64,000 nucleotides of DNA from Sanderia malayensis (GCA_013076295.1 RQOL01000828.1:1116001-1180000); one strand, 5' to 3'; shown: positions 1 to 14,600, counted from the first letter of the stretch. The notes: a model not told the origin generated them from the letters alone. Numbers and translations are program-made.

Positions 1-349
1 TTCCTTTTGTTCCAGGCTGCCCTTTTGGCATCCCCAAATTAACCACACAGCATTCATGTTTATCTACTTTTGCAACTGTCTGTAAAGCTTATATCTGGAC
101 AAAGTAGAAAACCAATAAGACAGTACCATGGCAAGACAGGCAAATATTGTAAGAACAAACAAAGATTTTATAGCAATATAACAACTGAGATTTGGTAAGA
201 AATAATGCTTCTCTATAAATTTAGCTCAGACAACTCAAGGCAATGATGCTACCTTACTGCTAAATAATAATAATTCCAAACAAGTGTATACATATGAGAT
301 AGTGTACAGTTTGATAAAGCCATGAATCATAAATCCAGTCATTGATTCA
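1..349 (-). other. 3' flank / 3' UTR of CSNK2B
   Basis: AT-rich sequence downstream of the CSNK2B stop. It probably includes the 3' UTR. No further gene or repeat seen. Confidence 0.5.
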
Positions 350-1919
350 CTACTTATAATGGCTTGTTTTCGTTGGTCTTTGTCTTGCTGATGCACTTCT
401 GTTTCTGGCATTGGCAGCGGCCTGTGCCTGAATCTGGTATGCCATGGGGTGAATTTTAAAACCATACAGCCTGAAGGTAGGATATACAAATAATAAAACA
501 TTACAATGGCAATAGATCATTCTTATCATTCATGTGAAAACCGATGAGACAGGGTCTAATGCAAACTTTTAACAATCCATCTGAAAACTCATCTTTTCAA
601 GGTGGAAAGATATTAACATGACAGAAATACCACAGTACCTTGGTACAAATTGGTTTGGACTGCGTTTTGGCCGGTATTCAGGGTGTACCATGAAGAGCAT
701 GTGTGGGAAACCTGTGCCAAAGTAAGCCCCATCTGTATGATGATGCCGAGATGATTTTGGATTGTAAACGTCCATACATTTTGGACAGTAAAGTTTCACC
801 ATTGCTTCACCAGGGACATCTGAAAGACCTTGAAAAGAAACCAAAACATTAGTCAAGGAAGGTGACCTCTAATAGCAAGTAGCATGGAATTTTAAAATGA
901 ATAAACAATAATTGAAAGGAATTTTTATTCTAAATTTGAAGCCGTGTCTACCTATTGGAAGAACAGGTTGATTTTCACAGTAAACACGGTAGCAGTGACC
1001 AAAATCACCATTCTGATATTTTTCCAGCTAAATGTGAATGCAAAAAAAAGATACATAACTATTTGGTAGTATTTGATATACAATTTTACATTATTGCAGA
1101 TGAATTTTTGGCTTTTAATTCTTTACAGCACATACCATTAATGCCAGCCCTCTGTTTGTCAGTATGTACCTTGCATGTATCAAACCATACAGCATTTCAG
1201 CAGCTTGTTCAATGAGATCACTCTGATTGGGGTTGTCCTCAAGTTCATCATCTTGTAGGAAGAAGAAACCAAACATATACAAACACACCATCAAACAAGT
1301 CAGAAATGTTATCTTGGCAAAAGATTGTACTACCTGGTTCCAAGTCAAGAATCATATCCAAGGCTTGTCTGTAATGCGGAACCTGTTCATTCAAGCCGGT
1401 CAAATTAAACTTATCTTGGATGTAATCTTCATCAACCTATGAAGGCAACACATGTTATTATGAGCATTATTATGAGCATTGTTATTATTATGAGAGTTAT
1501 TGTAGCACTCTAACACTTGTATATACTAGGTTAGGCCTGGTTGGAAAACATGCTAATTTTTGCGTACATGTTGTAGCGAGCAAATGCAAAGTGTGGGCTG
1601 CGACTGGCAAGCAAAGACATTCGTGGTGCGAGCAACAGCAGTTGTTTTAAACAAAGTACTATCTATTAAATAATATCTTTTGTTTTAAACAAAATACTAT
1701 CCTTGAAACAATTGATCGGTAGCTGCGACTCAAAACTACTGAAGAGCAGCGTCATTGCGAGAATTTGCATGTTTTCCAACCTGGAGGTTAGGTGCTGTTT
1801 TCAAGTGGAAACTTAGATTTATTATCCAAAAATCAAGCTAAATTTACTTCACAGAAGAATTCATTCCCTCTCAGCCCACAGAACCATGAAATCCAGGAGA
1901 CTTCTTCTGAGCTACTCAT
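350..1919 (-). CDS. CSNK2B: Casein kinase II regulatory subunit beta
   Basis: Regulatory beta subunit of the CK2 Ser/Thr kinase tetramer; its dimer docks two catalytic alpha subunits in nucleus and cytosol. Six coding exons on the minus strand: 1919-1848, 1436-1334, 1251-1136, 1027-952, 828-639, 470-350 (stop 352-350). All junctions are GT-AG and phases close exactly, giving 225 residues (human protein 215). Visible marks: N-terminus [18 protein letters not shown]; the acidic stretch [16 protein letters not shown]; the zinc-finger cysteines C109, C114, C137 and C140, at the same numbers as in human; and a docking/tail region ending RPTKTSHYK. The start is the only Met in front of the conserved SSSEEVSW motif. 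Head-to-head with XAB2. The gene looks intact. Identification is by strong family resemblance, not by a search. Confidence 0.97.
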
Positions 1920-2653
1920 TCTGTTGTGATCCTTTATTTTTTTTTTACACTAGGATGGAGATGAGAAAATACAAGGATTAGTTTTGAAATAATAGCAATA
2001 TCAATTTAAAATTTCAAACCAGCTGGGAGTTGCTAAGAATTAAGATAAGTGAGATGAAATAGACGTGAATATTAGGTGTTATTTAACTCATAATTCAATA
2101 TGTAAAAGTCAATTAAAAATATTCAATAAAGAGGTAAGAAAGTAGTACCAGCCCAGACTGTAATGTTGGATAGTCAGGAAGATTTTTCAGGCGTATAAAT
2201 AGAAAAACAATAACTAATCGCAGGCGCAGGCCTGGTGAGTTTTAGTTAAAGCACATTTTTGATTGGCCTAGCCACCCCACAACATTTCAAAACGGGCGTT
2301 AAACATACCTTTACTTTGATGTATTTCTTTGGTATTTCTTATTCAACAATAAACGGGTTATAAAAACTGCTGTTGGTACACGTAAGTTGTCTCCACGGCA
2401 ATGAATCGATAATTAAATATTGAATAAGATATTGATATGATATTCACTTCTGCCTGAGGATTTTCGAGTTTGTTTCCTTCGGTCACTTAAACGAAACGGG
2501 ACCAAGCTCCGTGAGTTTTTGTCCGGAACGAAGCCTCTTTTGCGTTTATTTTGCCTCGTTCAAAATCATTGTGTACTTCAAACTTTAATGCATGATAAAA
2601 TTCATCACCCCAACGCTGATTTCTTGCTTTGCTTGTCTAGGAAGAATTTTATC
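1920..2653. promoter_or_regulatory. Head-to-head spacer, probable bidirectional promoter (CSNK2B / XAB2)
   Basis: The start codons of CSNK2B (minus, 1919) and XAB2 (plus, 2654) are only 734 bp apart and the genes diverge, so both 5' UTRs and promoters must lie here. No obvious TATA box was assigned to either gene. A T-rich tract just upstream of the CSNK2B ATG may be part of a 5' UTR or UTR intron. The function is inferred from geometry alone. Confidence 0.6.
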
Positions 2654-5600
2654 ATGACTTCAACAGAAAATAAGAAGGCTATCAGCCAGCTAGTATTGGT
2701 AAGCTTACTCACCCAGCATCTAATGCCATTTTCAAAGCCTATCTGTGTTGTTTTAGGAAGTAGGAGAAGCATCGAACTGATCATAACGCCTTGAGACAAT
2801 GGGCCTAGGCATACGCATTCAGTTCGCATGTAAATGTCCGCACACGTGGTCTTATGCTTCGGCCTAATTAAGTTACCGCCCCGCCCCTTTCAGTAAAAAG
2901 GGGCGTGGAATGGAAGGCATGATCAATTTGCCTTGTTTGTTGTAAGTATTTTCACATAAGATGTTGTGTTATTAAACGTTGCTCTGACATTTATTTGCAG
3001 GAAGAAGCTGACATTCCTTACGAAGAAGAAATTTTGAGACATCCGTATTCAGTGAAATGCTGGATGAGATATATTGAACACAAAACGTCAACAGGAGCAA
3101 AGAATAACAATTTGAATCTTTTATATGAACGAGCATTGAAAGAACTACCTGGAAGGTACAATTTTTGCAAATACTTTGCAAAATCTTTGCCTTTGAGGGT
3201 TTGCAAAATTGTTTGTAGAAAGTGTCTCTCAAATAATATAAGATAAGACTATGCTTCTATAATTGTGCAAGGAAACTGTGACTTTATGATCCACTGTAAT
3301 TTTGACTTTTGCAAAAAGGATATGGCTGTTGATTTGTTATGTTGTCAACTACCAATACTTTGTTCCCTTGATAACTCAACTTTCAAAAATTGAAGTGATT
3401 TTCAATTCCCCTTAGATTTTCCTATCTTAACAGGAGATTCACTTAACTCATACTTGGACCATTTTCTTTGTAAACTTTGAAGGTCCAGCGTTACGAGATT
3501 GAACTGTAGTAGTGTATATTGAAGTTTTGTTACTACATTTTAGTTACAAGCTTTGGTACAACTATTTGAAATTACGAAGAAAACAAGTGAAGGGAAAGTG
3601 AGTATATTTTTCAAAGTGTTGACATAGCCATATTTAGTTATACATGCAGCAAGTAGCTAATGGCATTGTGTGTTGTTAATGATTTATAATGGTTGCTATC
3701 AACTATTGCTTTACTTTGACACAGATGTATTACGGATCCGGCATTTGAAGATGCAAACAATGCCCATGAAAGATCACTTGTCTTCATGCACAAGGTAAGC
3801 AATACATGCACACACATACGAGCTATCAATACAACTTAGAGAATGTGTGATACCCTTGAGTTCATGTACATCTAGCTTGTTAATCAGTAAAGCCCATAAT
3901 GGGCATCACACTGATGAGGTTCAGATCACTAAACTTGCAAACAAGTTTAAACATGAAACTGAAACTGCAAATGAAACAGGAAATGTTATTGATAACCCAA
4001 GTTACTAGCTTGGGTTATCAATAGCAATATTAACATTGTATTTATGCAGATATCACTGATAGCACTGTGCCAGTTTGCTCTATGAGTGGCATAATGCAAT
4101 GTATCAGTATTGGAGTATGTGCATTGCTTTTGACACCAATAACATTGGTTGATGCTTGTCCCTAGATGCCTCGCATTTGGCTGGATTATTGCCAGTTTGT
4201 CAAAGAGCAGAAGAAAATTACAAGAACAAGAAGGCTTTTCGACAGGGCACTGAGAGCACTGCCCATAACACAGCACTGCAGAATATGGCCTCTTTATATA
4301 AAATTTATCAAAGAACATAACATCCCAGAGACAGCTGTGCGTGTTTATAGACGTTTCTTGAAGGTTTGTGAATCATTTCTGGCTAACATTTTATGAAGTT
4401 GAGCCCATATAAACCGATTTCTGTTTCACTGGAATTTATAGATTTCAGATATATGTCTTCTGCTTTGGTGTTTATCTCATGATGACTTGAGATCTTGCTA
4501 GGTAACCTCTCTTGGGTGCTTGCCACATCGAGGCTCAATTTTATGTACTTGGCTTGAGTATTTTGTCTGGCTTTAATGCACTTCGGCTGTCATTAAGGCT
4601 TAGAATTTCCAAATTACTTCTGTTATGAAATCATCTCCGCTTCTACGAATCTTTATCCCTCCTCCAAAAATTCCCAGCATGAAATTAACATGTTTGCGAC
4701 GTTAGCGTGATTATTTTGTTGTTTTTTTACCTATGATTAAATGTAGCTGGAATTTTTCTTTTTAGCTTCAACCCGAAAATGCAGAAGAATATGTTGATTA
4801 CCTCATCGAGATTGGTTGGCTTGACGAAGCAGCAACGAGGCTAGCCTCAATCGTGAACAATGTGAGTGAATTTGAACATCAATGATTTCTTACTCGATTT
4901 CCTCGAGTTGTTGAAAATTTGTTTTTCTTTTAATTTTGATTTGCTTTACATATGACTCAGTTGTGATCTTTGTTTATTCGGGTATTACTCATAAAAATAT
5001 GCATTGCTCAAAGGTTTCAATGTCCTTAATGATAATCTCATTTGCCTCTTCTAGGACAACTTTGTTTCGAAGAAAGGAAAGTCAAATCACCAGGTAGCGT
5101 TGAGTCTTTTGTTTTCTACTGTGATGCTTTACATTCACACTGGGGGGGGGGGGGTATTGTTAATGTTTATTTTTGAGTTGGGTGCTATTGATGTATTGTA
5201 CCATGAATTGGGCGAGTATTTAAAAGTTTATTCAAAGCATTGTAGTATTTGCTATTTTTTTCTACAATGTAAGTGCTGCCATGTTCCGCATTTGTTAACA
5301 ATGCAAAATGAAACTTTCAGTTGGAGATAAAGGAATTTTCATGTATGTTTAATATCGCCCTTCTTTTGTCAGTATTGTTGAGACATGAACATGTTTTTGG
5401 TTTACTTCAATTTGTTCTTTTTTTCTTGAAGCTTTGGCATGAGCTATGCGAGTTGATGTCGAAGAACCCTGATAAGGTATACATGCACAGAGCGTCATTT
5501 TTATTTCAAACCCGTTCTAGTATGCAGTGAAGTTTCTCAGTACTCAACACTAGATTTCTTTTGCAACAAACTTTGAAGCAGGCAAAAGGATCAAATTTTA

Positions 5601-8600
5601 ACTGGAGTTGACAGCGTGACCATCTTGAGATTCAACTATTGCTTCAACTTGAATTTCAATGCTATTTCCTTGCAGGTGAAAAGTCTAAAAGTTGGTTTGA
5701 TAATCCACGGAGGTCTGCGTAGATTCACAGACGGCCTAGGTCAGCTGTGGTGTTCGCTTGCTGACTATTACATCAGAGCTGGAGATTTCGAGAAGGCCAG
5801 GGATGTTTACGAAGAAGCAATCCAAACTGTCATGACGGTTCGCGATTTTGGACAGGTGAGTGGGAGGGAGTGTGCCTTGTGTTTCTTTCAGTTGCCTAAT
5901 GCCAGGTAAGGTTAGGGGGAACAGATGTATTCGATCATCGTGAATCACTATCCAGGGGACCACAGTCTACATCGCTAAGTCGATTACACTAAAAACCCGC
6001 GTATAAGAACCTGTAAATTTTCCTTCCAGCCGATTGTTCCAAGACGTTAGGCTATTGTTTCGTCTATTGTTTTGAGCAGCAAAATCACCCTGAAGGTTCT
6101 TAATCCATTGGTTCTTATATGCGGGGTTTTACTATACCATTTAACTCCAAGTTCTTGATGTGTCAAATGATTTCGTTATGAAATCTTTAATAAATCTTTG
6201 AAGGGAATTAAGCCGAGATTACACGAGGAGCACATGAAAAAATTTGTTCATTAATGTTGGTCATTATCTGAGCTGTTGATGTTTTCCGTCAGGTATTCGA
6301 CGCATATGCCCAATTTGAAGAAGGTATGTTGAGCACGACAATGGAAAACAGCTCTGATGAAATGAGCGAAGAAGGTGAGTTTGTGTCACATCTGCTACAC
6401 ACACCCATTTCGTGTGGTAGATCCACTTGCAATGTCCAAATGTTATCGACTGTTTAAGTACGGAGTTAATGCGAATTTTCTTCACTTTTACAGATGAAAT
6501 TGACTTGGAACTTCGGCTTGCGAGGTTTGAAATACTGATGGATAGAAGACCATTATTGCTAAACAGGTACAGTGAAGTTTTTGTTAATGTTCTCTCTCTT
6601 GCTTTATTTTCCAAACAAACTAATACTTTTATTCAGATAAGTATATGTTTTTTGATCAACTGAATATATACAATAAGGCAGTTAGTGGGTTCTGTTGTTT
6701 GCTATGCTGGGATCATCGCTATACGAGAGCTTTACCACGATGAATATTAATTATATTGAGTCTCAACTGTACTTTTTTGGTTATTTTGAGGCCCCATTGT
6801 ATTATATTGGTTATACCCAGGTCCTACTGTATTCCATTGGTTATTTAGAGATCCTACTGTAATCTAGTTGTTATTAGAGATCGTTCTGTATTCCATTTGT
6901 TATTTAGAGGTCCAACTGTTTTATATTGGTTTTACCAAGATTCTACTGTGTTCTATTTGCTACAACGAGGTTTCACTGTATTCTACTGGTTAAATCGCGG
7001 CACCACTATATTCTATTAGTTAAATCCAGGTTTCACATTGGAGATATCTTGGCCCTACCATATTCCCAATTATCCGCAGAGTAACAAATGTCTGATTTTC
7101 TCATTCTCTAGTGTTTTGCTGCGACAAAATCCGCACAACGTGCATGAGTGGCACAAGCGAGTGGCATTGTACGATGGAAAACCGGAAGACATTATCGCAA
7201 CATACGCAGAGGCTGTGAAAACCGTCGATCCAAAGCAGGCAGTTGGAAAGCCGAACTCATTGTGGATAGAATTCGCCAAGTTCTACGAGAGTCACGAGCA
7301 GATTGCCGATGCTAGGACGGTTTTTGATAAGGCGACTAAGGTTGAATTCAGAACTGTTGACGATCTGGCCACGGTCTGGTGCGAATATGCCGAAATGGAG
7401 ATCAGAAATGAGTAAGTGATGTTTTAATCGGCATTTGTAGTTTTCATGCATTTGCGACTCCAATGCTCGACGTTGAATATTCTGTCTTGATTCCTCGGTA
7501 CTATTGAGGTATTGAGCGTCGATAGGAGTAGCACAATAGGATGACACCAAAGTTTTCTGGAATGGGTGAGATTTTGTTTTTTTGTGAAGTCAAACGGAAG
7601 GCATAAATAAATGATTGCAGCTACAGTTGAGCCTCGAATAAGTTAACTACCGTTTATATTGACCACACGCTGTCTCCAACATTTTTCTCTTCAATTACAG
7701 TAAAAACCCGCATATAAGAACCTGTGAATTTCCATCCAGGCTATTGTTTCAAGACAATAGGCTATTGTTTCTTCTTTTGTTTTGAACAGAAATATCACCC
7801 TGGAGATTCTAAATCCATTGGTTCTTATACGCGGGTTTTTACTGTACTTCATTTAACTTGAGCGAATTGCTAGAAACGTATGGGGTGTCCGATTAATCGA
7901 GGTTTAGCTGTTTATGCACTGACGCTTGGTATGCGCGCAGCATGACCCTTGATTTCACGTATTACTTTCTGTTGAACAGACACTATGAAATGGCTTTGAA
8001 GATCATGAAACGGGCCACTGCTGTGCCATCAAAGAAAGCTGGCATCAGCTATCACGATGAGGTAACCTCCTGCCATCTTATTTGCCATTTTATATCTTAC
8101 ACTTTAATCTTTGTCAATTTTTTTTATTTGAAGAATTTCAGAATTTCATTTTCTATCAGTAGCCCACTTATAGTAGTATATATATATATTTATATAAATT
8201 GTTTATAAAGAAACTTCATTTAATAAGATTCTGAAAAGGACAATCTAGTGAGATTAACTGTCTTTTGTTGCATATACTCTTTCTCTATTTGTTTGAGGAC
8301 TGCACAAATGAATTGTCCATCCGGTATGGACATAGATATTGAATGATAAATTAATTTCTTTGTGTTTCTTGCTTGCTTTTAGAAGGAGAAAGTGCAAAGC
8401 AGAGTTCATAAATCACTGAAGTTGTGGTCAATGTATGCCGATCTTGAAGAGAGTCTTGGCACATTTCAAGTAAATTGTTTTTGATGTGGTTTCAGTATAC
8501 TATGTACCTTGTTTGTTGCAATGTTCTTTTACCCTTTGATTGCCCCATCCTTGTAACTTTAAAAGTAACTTTAAGCTTTAAAAGCCGATTTTTCTGCACA

Positions 8601-11600
8601 GTAGCAGTGTAAAATTGTATTTGTTATTGCGACAGTGTGATGCGAAACTATGCGAAACTCTCCCAGCTATATCCAATACTATACATAATACAGTATCTGT
8701 AACTCGAGCAGCTGAGATAGTTGTTCGAGTCAAGGAGAGAGTTCGAGCTACCTAGTAAACTTGACGTCTATACAATAATATAAAATTATTTATAATGCAA
8801 ATTGAAATCAAGTGAGACAAAAAACATTTAAGAAGGCAGTGCTAAGACTTATCGATAGTTGACGCATTGATGTATGTTTAACTGTTGTCCACCTTTAGGT
8901 TTGTTGCAATTGTTTAAGTAGATTTCTTGTCCTCTTTCTTCAGTCAACCAAGGCTGTTTACAATCGAATATTGGATCTTCGTATTGCAAGTCCACAGATT
9001 GTCTTGAACTTTGCCATGTTTCTCGAAGAGAGCAACTATTTCGAAGAGTCTTTCAAGGTATAGCGTTCAATATTGATGTCTTCATGCTTGCTTTGATTCG
9101 AAGTTTGACTCGAACCCCATTTTCCCCTTGCCTTTATTTCACATATTCAATAGATGACGGTGAATTCTTGTGCTTTGAATTTCAGGCCTACGAAAGGGGA
9201 ATCGCACTGTTCAAATGGCCTCACATCAAAGACATCTGGAATACGTATTTGACAAAATTCTCTAAGAGATATGTAAGCTCTCATGTTATTACTATGTCGT
9301 AGTAATGTGGATTCCCGAGATAATGAACTTTGACAAAACACAACGGATTGCTCGTTATGTTGACATTACACTGTCAGCTCCCTCTGACTTTGTCAAAAGT
9401 CGAGGACTGGAGAAAAGATTTCTTTTACATTAAGATGACTTTAATTCCATTATCACACGTCTCAGGTCAGGTCAGGTCACACCCGTAGCCTACTGGCCGT
9501 TGGGGCACTGGCATGTTTTTCTCCAATTGTCTCTATCCTTCGCCATCCGCACACAGACACTGACCGGTTCGTTTGTCCAGATCTTCACATCTTCCATCCA
9601 GCTTCTCCGCGGTCGACCTCTTCCCCGTTGTCCATCAACCCTTCCGTGCATCACTGTATGTGCAAGAGTGCCAGGGTCTCCTCGTGACGTGTCCAAACCA
9701 TTGAAGTTTTCTCCTCTTCACCGTGTCCAGCAGTCGTTCAAAGTCTCCGATCTTCGTCTCTATCTCCTCGATGACTGATACATCTACCCACTACACTATC
9801 ACACGTCTACCCACTGAAAATGCCTCACTGAAGCAGGGTCCTCATGACATAGGTTTTCAACTAATGATCCTTTTGAAATAACATTTTCAAGTATTTGCAT
9901 TTGTATTCTTTTCGTAGGGTGGTTCGAAGCTGGAACGAACTAGAGATTTGTTTGAGCAGTGTTTAGAAAATTGTCCGCCTAAGCAGGCCAAGGAATTCTA
10001 CTTGATGTATGCAAAACTGGAGGAGGACTTCGGTCTTGCGCGCCATGCCATGACTGTTTACGAAAGGGCAACTCAAGCATTACCACCAATTGAGAAATAC
10101 GAAGTAAAACATTGATTCAATGTTCGCTTTTCTCAAACTCTTTGATTCACTTTTCGCTTTCCTCAAACTGGCTCAGCGTTTAGTTTGTTCTCAACCTTTT
10201 GGCTTCAGCTCGGACATGCCAACACTTAGTGAATTGTCAAATTTAATTCTCTACTGTTGAGTAGATGTTTAAGGTCACACTGAATTATACGTTTTTTGAC
10301 CTTCTCTTTTAAACACTTTGTACGGCAATGGACCGAAGCCTGCAGCCCCTTGAAACTGTGGCGAACCTCTTTGCCTCACTTTTATAATACATGCAGAGCC
10401 CTTTTCTAGAAGGAATATATTTGTTACACACTATCATATAATAATGAAATTACCATTCTTTTTTAGGTATTTAATATTTACGTGAAAAGAGCTGCAGAGA
10501 TATTTGGCGTTACTCATACACGAGAGATTTACGAAACGGCCATAGAAATGCTACCAGATGAATATGCACGGTAAGATTCTTTGCATTTTATCGCTGCGTA
10601 TTGCCCCCCCCCTGGCATAGTGATATTTTATAACGCTTGATAGTGGACACGATACCCACAACCAGGGGGCTCGCAAGCATCTTTCAATCTTCCTTGATAT
10701 TGAATTGCTTGCTCTACCCTCTGTGCAATTTGAATTCTCTTGAAATTCTTATATCCTTTAGTATCTGACTTGATAAGACCTTTATGTAGTTATAGCTCTT
10801 GCTATAAGGTATTGATATTGCAGAAGTCCTTTCGTGTAGATTTTTCCCTGCGTTTTTTGATGTTTTGTCTGGTATGAAGATGCTATTGGCTGAAAGTGCT
10901 TTCAGTTGAGGGTTTGAGCATTTGTTTTCTATTTGCTTTCAGAGAAATGTGTATTCGATTTGCTGACATGGAAAGAAAATTGGGCGAGGTCGACAGAGCA
11001 AGGGCTGTTTATAGTTATTGTTCTCAAATATGTGATCCAAGGGTAAGTAATTGGTTCTATTTTCTAGTGTGACGACCCTTGAATGTATCCCTTGAATGTG
11101 TCCCTCCTTGATTTCACCATTTATATGGCCCTAAATGTGACCTTCACTATAACTCTTCTTTCTTCTTTTTAAGTTAAAGCCTTCATGAATGTGACACTTT
11201 ATGTATGAACGTTTTAGTGAACACTTAACATAGCTTTTAAATTTGACCCATGACATCAGGTTTGAATTTTGTCGGGACCTTGGATTGTTTGTTCAACAAC
11301 AACAACCTGTATAGTTCTCAACAGTCCTTGTGAGTTACAGTATCCTTATCGTTGCTATATTTAGAGCACACAGACATTTTGGAAGACATGGCATGACTTT
11401 GAAGTACATCATGGCAATGAAGATACCTTCAGGGAAATGCTGAGGATAAAACGAAGCGTGCAGGCCCAGTTTAATACTCAGGTGAGCACTTGAATTCATT
11501 TTAAACTCTACTATCCAACCCTGTGTTCACGACGACTTTGTATTTGGTAGCCCTGTTAAAGTACTTGGAAATCGACGAGATTTGAACATGATGGGATCAT

Positions 11601-14600
11601 TCCAAAAAGGAAGATGAATGAAGTACGAAAGCCAGTGTCTAGTACTTCGGTTTTGTCGAATTACATACCATTAGTGCCATGTTTAATTTGAACGCGTTCC
11701 ATATAGCTAACTGCCAACCCTTCCTCCTGCACAGTCTTCTGTAAAGTTTGTACGCAGGCTAATCAGCTACTTAATTTTTATTAACGTTAATATTTCGTAA
11801 TTATCTTCTCAATAGGTGAATTTTATGTCTTCGCAACTGGTGGCAGCACAATCAGCTGCTACAGACCAAGGTAACTCATTATGTTCCTCATATGTTCTCC
11901 ATTTAAGGCCTCGAAATATATACCAGGTCATCATTTGTCTATATGTTTTCCATTTAAGGCCTGGCAATGAATGCCAGTCTACAATGTGTCTATATTTTCT
12001 CCATTTAAGACCTAACAATAAATGCCACTCCATAATGTATGTTCTCCATTTAAGGCCTAGCAATGATTAATAGCCCATTATATGTGGCTATTTGGTTTCT
12101 AATAACATAGGCTGTGCTTTGCATAACATAGACGCCCCAGGCCATCTGGTCTTTGATAGACGCCCCCATGCGACATTGAAATGTTTCCTCTGTCGTGATT
12201 TGGATACGAGCGAATATAGTATATAAAGAATTGTATAACTATGCCATATACTATTGTAGTAATGTTCATTTTGTAGATGATGGCAAAACTGAAATGCAGA
12301 AATTGGAAGAGCAGGCAGCCTTGGTGGCACAGGATGCGCAAAAAGATAAGCCATCTAACGTTGGACAGAAGGGAGTTCTCTTCGTTAGGTTTGTGTTTTT
12401 CTGCTTTTGATTGCTTTTAATGCTACGCGATATTCTTTTTACTACAGTTCTATATAGGGTTTTATGATTGGCCTTACTGTTTTGACAGCACAGCTCTGCT
12501 TTTTGTCAATTATGTGTATTTCGAGCACCCTGTGGAGCATAAAAATGTTCGAATTAGAAAAATGTCGAATTATGTAACGTGTACGGTGGCACAGTAGTAT
12601 GACACAGATAGAGACGTTCTTCAGCGAGGTCTTACTAATTCAGAATCACACATATATCTAGAATGAATGAACAGTCACGTGCTTTATACACGTGACACCT
12701 TCCCCCCCCCCTTAATGCGCTTCAATGGGCAACAACATCTCCGTAACGTGTGGGCGGATTGATCACCTGGCGGAGGCGTGGCGGTCTGGCAGTCCCCCCG
12801 CGAATCCCGACCCTATTCTCCAGTTAAACCGATTCTCCTTCAACAACAGTTATACCGGGCGTTTCGGGTGACGGACAGCACAGTTCTCCCTGGTCCAGCG
12901 GGGTGGGGCAGGACTTTAATTGATTGTGATGTACGATCTTACTTATACCGTTGCTGGACCGAATACTATAGTTAACCCCTGTTCTGGAAATTATTTTGTA
13001 GGGGCCAGTCCATTTCTTACCAAATTTCCATTTCTTGGGCCTACGAAGCCAGATAGTGTCACCAACCTCGAATGGTACCCAGTCCCTGTGACCCCGATCA
13101 TAATTTCTACTCTGCCTATTTCTAGCTAACTGGAGGTTTTTCTGCGCTAACTGGTTAGATATCTGTATGGCTTTGCGTAACGAGCGGCTGTAGTCTGATT
13201 GACTATTCGCATTTTGCAGCGGCACGCTTAGCTCGACCTCGATAGGCATACGCGCAGGGTGGCCAAAAACTAATTCATAAGGCGAGAGACCTGTCGATTC
13301 TTGGGTACTGGTATTATAAGCAAAAACGGCCTGATCGATCCATAAATCCCAATCTACTGTGTGTTCGGATACAAAACTAGAAATTATTTCCTGCAAGGTG
13401 CGGTTCTGTCGCTCAACTAACCCATCTCCCTGCGGATGATATGCGGTAGTTTGGGATTTCTTAATGCCAAGGATATCGTAAATTTCATGCATTAAAGTGC
13501 TGTCAAAGTTTTTGCCCTGGTCAGAATGTAAGATTACTGGCGGCCCAAAACGAGAAAAAACGCGTGATACTAAAATTTGTGCTACGGTGGCGGCTTTCTG
13601 ATCCTTGGTAGGAAAGGCCTCGCACCATTTAGTAAAATGGTCCATCAACACTAATATGTGACGGTTCCCTCTACTCGTTTCCGAAATTGGTCCCATGTAA
13701 TCCATGGCCCAGAAGACAAAAGGTTCGCTTATTTCAATGGGTTTTAACGGCGCCCGAGTCAACTTAGAATCATGTTTAATTTGGCTGCAGCGGGTGCATT
13801 TCTGAACAAACTCTTTAATTGAAAAGTCCATGCGAGGCCAGAAAAATCGTTCTTTGGCGCGAAGAATAGTTCGGTTGATACCCATGTGACCGGCAGAAGG
13901 GCTATTGTGTAGACCAGCAAGGACACGCGGAACAAGACTAGCAGGAATCACTAACTGTTCGCGCGCAAATCCTTGTTTAGATGTTTGAGCTTTAACCAGC
14001 AATCCGTTATTAAAATACAAGCGGTCCCAACAGTCCCAAAAAGGTCGCAATTGTGGGTCGTGTCGCCAAGCAAAGATAGGCGGTTTAGGAAGGTTTTGTT
14101 CCTTTAAAGCTTTTACGATGTTAATGGCCGGGTCACTGTGCTGAGCTGCATATAAATCGATATCAGGTACTAATTGAACTAGACAGGTAACAGACGGAAT
14201 TTTTGACAACGTATCAATTTCATTAGGCCCAGCTGATGCTGTATGGTTGAGTCGAGAAAGAGCATCAGCATTTTGATTAGACGCCCCAGGCCGATGTTTG
14301 ACGGTAAATTGAAATTCCTGCAGGTCCATAATCCAACGTGCAACACGCCCTTTTGGCTCCATCGATTGTAGCCATCTAAGCGCACTATTATCTGTCACAA
14401 TTTCAAACTCGTGGCTAATAAATAAACACGAAAATGTTTAGCGGCAAAAACTACTGCTAACGCTTCTTTTTCCATGGTGGCGTAATTGCGTTCGCGCGGG
14501 GAAAGCGTGCGACTAGCGTAAGAAATCACGTGCTCACGGCCATGTGTGTCAATTTGCGTGAGTACGGCACCAAGACCTACGTCGGAAGCGTCAGTTTGAA

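Noticed and set aside
5142..5154. G13 run in an XAB2 intron as a regulatory element
   Set aside because: A single homopolymer without a G-quadruplex pattern; likely slippage-prone simple sequence.
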